Made by a program: the position numbers and the translations under genes. DNA of 5,732 nucleotides, from NCBI GenBank assembly GCA_004347925.1, contig QNVD01000273.1, positions 735-6,466 of the forward strand. Reading direction: 5' to 3'. Shown in pieces: positions 1 to 4,631 of this stretch (positions are counted from its first letter, which is position 1; each line of letters begins with the position of its first letter). Under the pieces are notes generated by a model. That model was not told the DNA's origin and did not search any database. It was given only the letters and a program-made list of their open reading frames with translations. Source of the DNA: Hadesarchaea archaeon. Lineage in GTDB: Archaea > Hadarchaeota > Hadarchaeia > Hadarchaeales > WYZ-LMO6.

Positions 1-127
1 CCTCCCTCTTTCCCACCAGGAAGCCGGCGTTGTTCACGAACCACTCCCCCCTGGGCTGGAGGTAGGCGTAGACCCCCGGGGAGAGCTCCACCACCCCAGG
101 TTCTCCCTCGAACTCCTCGGACACCAA
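1..127 (-). CDS. MBL-fold metallo-hydrolase, N-terminal part (cut by window edge)
   Basis: About 42 codons are readable on the minus strand before the gene leaves the window. The visible protein includes VVELSPGVYAYLQP and then WFVNNAGFLVG. This is the usual opening beta-hairpin of metallo-beta-lactamase-fold hydrolases, where a line of the form 'apGVYayl...NnaGFlVG' precedes the first 'vDT' strand. The zinc-binding HxHxDH motif would lie beyond the edge, so neither catalytic competence nor substrate can be judged. There is no ATG in the upstream region. The start is either TTG at 127-125 or GTG at 124-122, with no Shine-Dalgarno sequence in front. A TACTTATC patch (about 153-146) lies roughly 26 nt upstream, which would fit a leaderless transcript. 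The gene is divergent from the membrane-anchored protein at 198. The family call is from motif recognition; the start is inferred. Confidence 0.72.
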   Translation of the reverse strand, partial: MVSEEFEGEPGVVELSPGVYAYLQPRGEWFVNNAGFLVGKRE

Positions 128-144
128 TTCTCTGGGTAGAAGGG

Positions 145-197
145 AGATAAGTAGAGGACGGTTTATTTTCTTTAAGGCAGCCTCTGAAGGGGAAAGG
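145..197. promoter_or_regulatory. Divergent promoter region between MBL hydrolase and anchored protein
   Basis: This is the only AT-rich island in the first kilobase. On the plus strand GTTTATTTTCTTTAAG (161-176) offers two box-A-like elements, centred near 166 and 173. These would place initiation near 192-199, at or just before the ATG at 198. On the minus strand TACTTATC (about 153-146) would place initiation near 123, at the candidate TTG/GTG starts of the hydrolase. Both transcripts would have almost no leader, a common archaeal arrangement. Assignment rests on spacing and AT content only. Confidence 0.42.
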
Positions 198-995
198 ATG
201 GAAAGGAGGATTCTCCCCCTGGCGGTCCTCTTCCTTCTCCTCCTCTGTGCCTGGTGGGTTCTGAGGGAGAGGGGACCCGGTTTCAGGCTTCTGGGTTGCG
301 GCCTCCTCACGGGGGAGAACCTGAGGCTGGAGCTCTTCTACTCCACCCGCGGGGAGGTGGAGGTCCACCTCCTGGGTCCGGGAGGGGGGGAGCTGGACAA
401 CGCCCTCCTCCGGAAGGGAGCTTCCCCCGTTTCCCTACTTTTCTCCCCCAAGGGGGTTTCCCCCCAGGGGGGAACCTACAGGCTCCTCTTCCTTCACAGG
501 GGGAGGAGGATAGCGGAGAACAGGCTCACCTTCTCCGGGCCGGGGGTGGAGGTGGGGGAGGTTCGGCTGGAGTGGAGGGGGGAGAGCCTGCCCTGGGACA
601 ACCTGCTGAGCTGGGCCAGGGAGCAGTACCCGGGGAGGGATCCGGAGGAGGTGGTGAACGAGGCGGTGGAGAACCTGCTGAGGGAGTACCCCTGGGCGGA
701 CAGGGAGAGGTTGCTGGAGAACCGCAGCCTGAACTACTTCGTGCTGCGGCGCGTAGGGGTGGAGCTCCTGAACAAGGGGGACCTCCCCTGCTACGTCAGG
801 GCCGTGGAGCTCCTGCTCGACAACACCCCCCTCACCGGCAGGGAGGTGGACAACTGGCTGGAGCCCGGCAGAGGGGAATGGGGATGGGAGAGGGAATTCC
901 TCTCCCTCCCGGGTCGGAGGACCCTTAGGATCAGGGTGCTGGAGGACTGGGGGAGGGTGCTGGTGGAGGATTCTCGTCCTCTCTCCATCCCCTAG
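198..995 (+). CDS. Membrane-anchored protein with two Ig-like beta-sandwich regions (function unknown)
   Basis: This 265-residue protein starts at an ATG preceded by a purine-rich AAGGGGAAAGG tract. MERR followed by a hydrophobic stretch at residues 5-22 (ending CAWWVL) and a basic RER forms a signal anchor, so the rest is expected outside the membrane. No lipobox is present: the Cys17 context LLLC does not fit. Residues about 35-125 alternate hydrophobic and polar residues, with a GTYRLLFLHRG strand pair typical of an Ig-like fold. Residues 132-182 are helical and acidic (DPEEVVNEAVENLL). Residues 185-265 again look like a beta-sandwich of CARDB-like layout: VELLNKGDLP, then a 'PG' turn near 222-226, then RTLRIRVLEDWG. 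I do not recognise a named family. It could be an envelope-binding or scaffold protein. The gene is monocistronic in appearance: 113 bp separate it from the next gene. Confidence 0.7.
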   Translation: MERRILPLAVLFLLLLCAWWVLRERGPGFRLLGCGLLTGENLRLELFYSTRGEVEVHLLGPGGGELDNALLRKGASPVSLLFSPKGVSPQGGTYRLLFLHRGRRIAENRLTFSGPGVEVGEVRLEWRGESLPWDNLLSWAREQYPGRDPEEVVNEAVENLLREYPWADRERLLENRSLNYFVLRRVGVELLNKGDLPCYVRAVELLLDNTPLTGREVDNWLEPGRGEWGWEREFLSLPGRRTLRIRVLEDWGRVLVEDSRPLSIP

Positions 996-1011
996 GGCAA
1001 GAGGGGCCTCG

Positions 1012-1023
1012 ACCGAATTCGGT
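1012..1023. promoter_or_regulatory. 12-bp perfect palindrome, candidate operator
   Basis: ACCGAATTCGGT equals its own reverse complement. It sits 16 bp after the stop of the anchored-protein gene and 8 bp before the AT-rich box at 1032-1041 in front of the next gene. A dimeric regulator site upstream of box A is a reasonable reading. The palindrome has no spacer and no second copy in the window, so operator function is inference from position. Confidence 0.3.
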
Positions 1024-1030
1024 GCCTTAG

Positions 1031-1090
1031 GTTATTTATATGGGGCCCGGGGGTTGACAAGTACGCGGGCTTAATAGATACGGCCCGGGG
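1031..1090 (+). promoter_or_regulatory. Duplicated promoter-like module upstream of the TY-Chap-like gene
   Basis: Two copies of an AT-rich box followed by the identical 9-mer GGCCCGGGG occur 38 bp apart. The first is GTTATTTATATGG then GGCCCGGGG (9-mer at 1044-1052). The second is CTTAATAGATAC then GGCCCGGGG (9-mer at 1082-1090). The first box (TTATTTATAT, 1032-1041) is the better archaeal box A and would give a leader of about 45 nt. The second (1070-1080) would start transcription near 1101, just before the ATG at 1109. Either or both could be used. Confidence 0.42.
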
Positions 1091-1108
1091 AAAGGACCAT
1101 CGGAAGGC

Positions 1109-1762
1109 ATGAAAGAGGAAGAGAGGAAGGAGATCTTCAGGGAGAATCTCCTCAGGATCACCCGGGAGGGGGGGAGGGGAAACTTCCTGATCTTCGGGGA
1201 ACCCACTGAGAAGAGGTTCGTGCAGTTCGTGGGAGATGCGGGTGGGGAGGAGGTCTTCTGTGACGTTCCCGTGGCGGGTAACAGGCTGGGCGAGGCGGAG
1301 GTGAGGAAGCTGGAGGCGATGGGGTTCTCCAGCGACTCCGAGGTGCTGGAGAGCTACGGCAGGAGGATGGGGGTGGAGGAAGCTGCCGAGGTGACCGAGA
1401 GGATCTTCAGGGAGGTCTTCGGCCTACCTCCGGACTACGGGATTGCGGTTACCCTGGAGCTGACCGAATCTTTCCAGGACTTCCCCCAGAGGGAGGAGTG
1501 GCTGGAGGTAAGCGAGGAGATAGGGGAGCTTCAGGGAGGGCTGTACAGCGCCCTCCTCAGGCTGACCTGGCTCACCTCCTCCTCCCTCGGCCTGACCAGG
1601 GACAGAAGGGTGAGGGAGAGGATAGTGGGCACCCACCTGGGAGTGCTCTCCGCCCTCGATGCCATGGTTTACCACTTCGTTCCTCCGGAGCTGAGGAAGG
1701 AGTTCTACGAGAGGGCCAAGGGATGGCGCAAGGAAGTGGAGGAAAGGTTCGAAAAGCGGTGA
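1109..1762 (+). CDS. YbjN/TY-Chap-like domain protein with helical C-terminal extension
   Basis: This 217-residue protein is soluble, charged, and has no signal peptide or membrane segment. Residues 24-75 read as NFLIFG...RFVQFVGD...EEVFCDVP, then helix GEAEVRKLEAMGF. That order (strand 'flif', strand 'fvQf', strand ending in a P, then a helix ending 'L...GF') is the layout of the YbjN/TY-Chap fold, which is related to type III secretion chaperones and thought to bind peptides or partner proteins. A second helix (about 89-105, EEAAEVTERIFREVFG) and strand GIAVTLEL (111-118) continue the fold. Residues 125-217 are predicted mainly helical, with a hydrophobic core at 144-160 and 174-190, and end in a basic/acidic helix. 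The start ATG has GGAAGG immediately upstream, too close for a good ribosome site, so the leader may be short. The partner is unknown. The domain call is a resemblance, not a search result. Confidence 0.6.
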   Translation: MKEEERKEIFRENLLRITREGGRGNFLIFGEPTEKRFVQFVGDAGGEEVFCDVPVAGNRLGEAEVRKLEAMGFSSDSEVLESYGRRMGVEEAAEVTERIFREVFGLPPDYGIAVTLELTESFQDFPQREEWLEVSEEIGELQGGLYSALLRLTWLTSSSLGLTRDRRVRERIVGTHLGVLSALDAMVYHFVPPELRKEFYERAKGWRKEVEERFEKR

Positions 1763-1989
1763 GCGTGGAAGAGCCTTTTACCCCCGCACCCACACTCCAG
1801 GGGAAGAGGGCTGATGTGAGCGGAAGGGTGCCGGAGTTCGAGGAGGTAAGTGGGCTGGGCGCCCTACAATAAGGAGCAACGGATCGCAGGTAATAGTCTT
1901 GGCCTCCAGCTTCGGTAGAGCCGACGTGGTCACGGAAATCCTGAGAGGATGCCCGGCGTGAGGCGTTCACCGGAGGCCCACCACCGTCC

Positions 1990-2054
1990 GGGCACGTGCC
2001 CCTGATTTACGCAGCGGCCGTTGGACTTGGATGAGCTTGCTAACTGAAGGGCAC
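1990..2054. repeat. GGGCACGTGCCC palindrome with a third arm copy 48 bp downstream
   Basis: GGGCACGTGCCC (1990-2001) is a perfect 12-bp palindrome. A further GGGCAC lies at 2049-2054. In RNA, GUGCCC at 1996-2001 could therefore pair with the 2049-2054 copy, enclosing about 47 nt. The adjacent GGGCAC at 1990-1995 cannot fold tightly on it because a perfect palindrome leaves no loop. At DNA level the palindrome could equally be a protein-binding site. Both readings are inference. Confidence 0.35.
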
Positions 2055-2086
2055 CAAGATGTGCGGGGGGAGAGGGGACTTCTATC

Positions 2087-2100
2087 CTCTAAATCTATCA
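2087..2100 (+). promoter_or_regulatory. Candidate box A for the orphan gene at 2227
   Basis: CTCTAAATCTATCA is the only AT-rich patch in the 200 bp before the orphan gene. Archaeal spacing (about 26 nt) would put initiation near 2118, inside the left arm of the 2111-2158 hairpin, giving a leader of about 110 nt. The match to a box-A consensus is weak. Confidence 0.22.
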
Positions 2101-2110
2101 CTCAGATCTT

Positions 2111-2158
2111 GGCAGGATCCGGGCAAAATCCGGGCGTGGTCCTTGCCCGGTTCCTGCT
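2111..2158 (+). repeat. Long imperfect hairpin (15-bp arms, one mismatch) with internal direct repeat
   Basis: GCAGGATCCGGGCAA (2112-2126) is the reverse complement of TTGCCCGGTTCCTGC (2143-2157) except at one position (T2118 opposite T2151). A G-U pair at 2111/2158 can extend it. The loop is 16 nt. ATCCGGGC occurs twice, at 2117-2124 in the left arm and at 2128-2135 in the loop, so CCGGGC from either copy could pair with GCCCGG at 2145-2150. No U-run follows, so a bacterial-type terminator is unlikely. It lies 68 nt before the start of the next gene and could be a leader structure, a processing site or a remnant of a mobile-element end. Confidence 0.6.
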
Positions 2159-2226
2159 CGGCTAACCTGACCTAAGACCCAGAGTTCCGCCCCGCCCTTC
2201 CCGGTTGAGATTAAGGAGAAAAAGGA

Positions 2227-2715
2227 GTGAGAGGTGTGGAGGCCTCTCCGCGGGACCCCAGGGTCCTGCGGGTCACCGAGGAGGTCTACCTGATGGACGT
2301 GGGCTCCTGGTCGGCTCTCTACCGGGTCCCGGGAGGGGTCATCCTCTCCCGGCCCGGGAGCTTCCGGACCTGGGGCCGGACCACGTGGAGCCGGGTGGTC
2401 CGGGAGGCAGAGAGGAGGGTGCCGGGGCTGGCCCCCGCCCTGCGGGAGCTGGCCTCCAGGCTCTCCCGGGAGTCCGGGCTTCCCGTGGTTAACCTGGACA
2501 GGTCCCAGCCCCCCTCCGGCTTCCACAGGCTTAGGGTGGAGTACTCCCGCAGGGAGGGTTTCATCCGGGTGAGGGGCTGGACCTTCCTGCACTCCGAGCG
2601 GCTCAGGGCCCTGGGCCTCCGCTACGAGCCGGGGGAGAGGTGCTGGGCGGGGAAGTTCAGCCCCCGGACGCTCAGGGCCCTGAGGAGGATGGTGGAGGAG
2701 GCGGAAGGCGGGTGA
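2227..2715 (+). CDS. Orphan basic protein with C-terminal LGxRYxPxxxxW motif (function unknown)
   Basis: The gene encodes a 162-residue, Arg-rich protein with no membrane segment. The chosen start is GTG at 2227 because AAGGAG at 2213-2218 lies 8 nt upstream. A second GTG at 2236 has its own AAAGGAG (2221-2226, inside the first start) and is nearly as good. Residues 20-45 look like beta strands (VYLMDVGSWSALYRVPGGVIL), residues 55-82 form a basic helix, and residues 98-120 are again strands. Residues 121-157 read as a helix, then LGLRYEPGERCW, then SPRTLRALRRMVEEA. The pattern 'lgf.Yd....W' followed by a helix resembles small modules seen in DUF5710-type proteins and in the N-terminal DNA-recognition region of XPB-like helicases, which would fit nucleic-acid binding. 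That link is weak, and I do not recognise the family. The next gene is convergent, 78 bp away. Confidence 0.68.
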   Translation: MRGVEASPRDPRVLRVTEEVYLMDVGSWSALYRVPGGVILSRPGSFRTWGRTTWSRVVREAERRVPGLAPALRELASRLSRESGLPVVNLDRSQPPSGFHRLRVEYSRREGFIRVRGWTFLHSERLRALGLRYEPGERCWAGKFSPRTLRALRRMVEEAEGG

Positions 2716-2793
2716 GCTATTGGACTCGGCTCTCGGGCATCAGGCGGGCCTAGCTCTCCCAGCTCCTGGCGGGCTGAAGAGGAAGGGGAAGCT

Positions 2794-3555
2794 CTAGGCA
2801 GGGGACACGAACAAAGAAGCACCCCGAATCACTTCAACCTTGACACCATACACCTCCCGGATAGTCTCCCCGTCTAGAAGGCGGTGCGGCTCGCCAATCG
2901 CGTGGATTCGACCGTTTTTCATCAGCACAATGATGTCCGCGTACTTGGATGCCAAGTTTATGTCGTGGGTAGTGATTACGGCGCTCAAGCTCTTGCCTTT
3001 GACGAGATCGCGGAGAATTCTCATCGCCTCCACTTGATGCTTGAGGTCAAGATTGCTCGTGGGCTCGTCCAAAAGCAGCAAGATGGGCTCCTTGACGAGG
3101 GCCATCGCCAAGACCACCTTCTGCCACTCCCCCCCGCTGAGCTCATTTATGTATCGGAACGCCAGCTCTTCCAGACCCAACTCCCTGATGACCTCTTCGG
3201 TCCTCTCGAGGTCTGCTTTGCTTGGACCCCAGCTGATGTACGGGAGCCGCGACGTGAGTATTGCTTCAAAAACCGTTGTTGAAAAGGCGGGCCGCATGCT
3301 CTGTGGGACGTACCCCACCAGCCTCGAAAGCTCCCTGGAGCTAGCCTCCCTAATGTCCCTGCCCCTCAAAAGCAGCCTCCCGCTTCTGGGCCTGAGGAGC
3401 CCCGCCGCGCATTTGAGGAGCGTGGACTTGCCCGCACCGTTGGGGCCTAGCAAGAAGACCAACTCCCCCTCGGGCGCCTCCAAGCTCACGTCTTTCAGAA
3501 TCTCCCTGTTGCCGTAGCCAGCAGACAGGTTTTCTATTTTCAACCCTTCCAACAT
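2794..3555 (-). CDS. ABC transporter ATP-binding protein (FecE/BtuD-type)
   Basis: A 253-residue cytoplasmic ATPase that powers the importer encoded upstream. All motifs are present in order: Walker A GPNGAGKST at 37-45, Q-loop Gln85 in GYVPQ, signature LSGGE at 139-143 (continuing WQKV, with Trp where Arg is common), Walker B ILLLLDEP at 158-165, D-loop SNLD at 167-170, and switch His197 in TTHD. Length and the C-terminal 'REVYGVKVEVI' are typical of the iron-chelate/cobalamin ATPase family. The start is the ATG at 3555-3553. The frame is open further upstream, but that part overlaps the permease gene and is not protein-like. GGGGG (3564-3560), which overlaps the permease stop, lies 4 nt before the ATG. 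The gap to the permease is 8 nt, so this is the last gene of the operon. A pyrimidine-rich tract follows the stop on this strand (about 2790-2776), with no clear terminator hairpin. Confidence 0.95.
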   Translation of the reverse strand: MLEGLKIENLSAGYGNREILKDVSLEAPEGELVFLLGPNGAGKSTLLKCAAGLLRPRSGRLLLRGRDIREASSRELSRLVGYVPQSMRPAFSTTVFEAILTSRLPYISWGPSKADLERTEEVIRELGLEELAFRYINELSGGEWQKVVLAMALVKEPILLLLDEPTSNLDLKHQVEAMRILRDLVKGKSLSAVITTHDINLASKYADIIVLMKNGRIHAIGEPHRLLDGETIREVYGVKVEVIRGASLFVSPA

Positions 3556-3563
3556 AATTCCCC

Positions 3564-4631
3564 CTAATACCAATGCCTCTTCTTTCCCAGTATCAAATAA
3601 AGCAACACGGGTGCACCGAGGAAAGACGTGATGATCCCTACGGGGATAATTACCGGCGGCAAAAGCATTCTCGACGCAATGTCGGAGAGCACCAATATGT
3701 TCGCGCCAACCAGCGCCGATGCGGGGATGAGGTACCTGTGCTCGGATCCCACAATCATTCTCGCGATGTGAGGTGCCGCTAGGCACACGAAGGCTATAAT
3801 GCCCAAGAAGGAAACGATCGTTGCGGTGACGAGTGACGCTAGGACCATGCTAGCCAGACGCAGGGTCTCAGGGTTCACGCCCAAATTCCTCGCAAACTCA
3901 TCGTCCAAGAGCAGCGCGTTGTATTTGTAGCTCCATCTCCAGAAGATGGCCAGGGCCACCACGGACACCGAGAATATTGCCCAGAACGCGTTCCAGGATG
4001 CCTTGGAGAGGCTACCGAAAAGCCAGAAAACGATGGATGCGACCTGCTCCGTGGTTCCAAAGTACTGCGTAAAGGATGTGAGAGCGGAAAATAAGAAAGA
4101 AATAGCTATCCCAGTCAAGACTATCGTCTCGGGAGTGGCCCCCTTAAACCTTGCGAGAAAGAAAATTATGAAGGTCGCAAGCAGGGAGAAGAGGAAGGAG
4201 CTTATTATGAGTAGGAAGTAGGAAGAGACGGTAACCCCTCCAAGGTAGGTCCTTATGAAGCGCCCCGCGCCGAGCACGATGGCCAGCGCAGCCCCAAACC
4301 CTGAGGCCGAAGATATCCCTAGCGTGAAGGGCGAGGCCATCGGGTTCCTTACGGAGGCCTGCGTAACGGCACCGGCAAGCGCCAATCCGGCCCCGGCGAA
4401 GACCGCCACAAGCGCCCTAGGCAGCCTTATTTCCCAGATGATTGTGTCAAAGTCGCTCTCCCTCCCCAGGAGCGTTGCGATCGCCTTGAGGGGGGGAACG
4501 TGTGCCGAGCCCGTGCAGAGCGATGCCATGAAGGCCAAGATCAAGCTGAAAAAAAGCGAAAGAATAATTATGAACCTTTTGCGAGATAGCCTTTTGTACT
4601 GAGCAACCGCGGAGTAGGTCAAGGGGGTCAT
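3564..4631 (-). CDS. ABC transporter permease, FecCD/BtuC family
   Basis: A 355-residue integral membrane protein forming, as a homodimer, the channel for a metal chelate such as siderophore-iron, heme or cobalamin. After a basic N-terminus (residues 11-19), about ten hydrophobic segments follow, starting at 20-40. Family hallmarks are EIRLPRALVA at 67-76, GAGLALAGAVTQ at 80-91 and NPMASPFTLGISSASG at 96-111. The C-terminal half carries LDDEFARNLGVN (242-253) and GIIAFVCLAAPHIARMIVG (277-295), which contains the cytoplasmic loop that docks on the ATPase, and ends with VIIPVGIITSFLGAP (327-341). Length is normal for the family. The ATG at 4631 directly follows the TAG stop of the binding-protein gene with no base between them, and no Shine-Dalgarno is visible, so translation is probably coupled. 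Substrate cannot be read from the permease alone. Confidence 0.94.
   Translation of the reverse strand: MTPLTYSAVAQYKRLSRKRFIIILSLFFSLILAFMASLCTGSAHVPPLKAIATLLGRESDFDTIIWEIRLPRALVAVFAGAGLALAGAVTQASVRNPMASPFTLGISSASGFGAALAIVLGAGRFIRTYLGGVTVSSYFLLIISSFLFSLLATFIIFFLARFKGATPETIVLTGIAISFLFSALTSFTQYFGTTEQVASIVFWLFGSLSKASWNAFWAIFSVSVVALAIFWRWSYKYNALLLDDEFARNLGVNPETLRLASMVLASLVTATIVSFLGIIAFVCLAAPHIARMIVGSEHRYLIPASALVGANILVLSDIASRMLLPPVIIPVGIITSFLGAPVLLYLILGKKRHWY

Larger units (their letters stand above)
1763..2226. other. 464-bp intergenic stretch without a convincing gene, rich in inverted repeats
   Basis: No ORF with both a start signal and protein-like composition was found on either strand. Three frames stay open for short distances near 1815-1961 but lack a shared start and ribosome site. 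Several short hairpins occur: ATCCT-GAG-AGGAT at 1938-1950; CCGG/CCGG with a bulged TGA/TCA stem at about 1953-1973; the palindrome at 1990-2001; and the long hairpin at 2111-2158. An AT-richer patch (CTCTAAATCTATCA, 2087-2100) could be a box A starting a transcript near 2118 that reads into the gene at 2227. No tRNA, rRNA, SRP RNA or RNase P core motif was recognised. The stretch may be a structured leader, an unrecognised small RNA, or decayed sequence. Confidence 0.5.

Noticed and set aside
536..582. Four G-runs resembling a G-quadruplex motif
   Set aside because: One loop is about 18 nt long and G-runs are expected from GGG/AGG/GAG codons in this gene.
1054..1080. Bacterial-type promoter TTGACA ... 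TAGATA
   Set aside because: The spacer is only 15 nt and the rest of the window points to archaeal promoter layout.
1745..1760. GGTTCGAAA resembling a tRNA T-loop
   Set aside because: It lies at the end of the coding sequence, has no complementary T-stem, and has no D or anticodon arm nearby.
1816..1872. 18-residue reading frame starting GTG at 1816
   Set aside because: Too short to judge, with only a weak GAGGG tract upstream and no conserved context available.
1815..1961. Plus-strand open frame ending in VIVLASSFGRADVVTEILRG, possibly a gene remnant
   Set aside because: It has no ATG or GTG start, the only start codon in frame is a TTG at 1899 without a ribosome site, and the other two frames are also open in places. 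It is protein-like only over about 20 residues.
1572..1970. 132-codon minus-strand open frame
   Set aside because: Most of it is antisense to the 1109-1762 gene, with Ser/Pro-rich composition and no start signal.
2002..2047. Possible C/D box guide RNA (CTGA at 2002-2005, GGATGA near 2029-2034, CTGA at 2044-2047)
   Set aside because: No proper box C upstream of the first CTGA, and the spacings (about 24 and 9 nt) do not match the usual 12-nt guide arrangement.
2098..2592. 164-codon minus-strand open frame
   Set aside because: It is antisense to the gene at 2227, is dominated by Pro/Gly/His-rich low-complexity sequence, and lacks a ribosome site; it is a by-product of GC-rich codon usage.
2743..2775. 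GGCGGGCC/GGCGGGCT direct repeats and AGCT-CTCCC-AGCT mini-hairpin between convergent genes
   Set aside because: The stem is only 4 bp and there is no T-run on either strand, so a terminator cannot be supported.
3556..3786. N-terminal extension of the ATPase by 77 codons to an ATG at 3786
   Set aside because: It lies antisense-free but out of frame inside the permease gene, has a non-protein-like composition, and the ATG at 3555 has a GGGGG ribosome site and starts exactly where family members begin.
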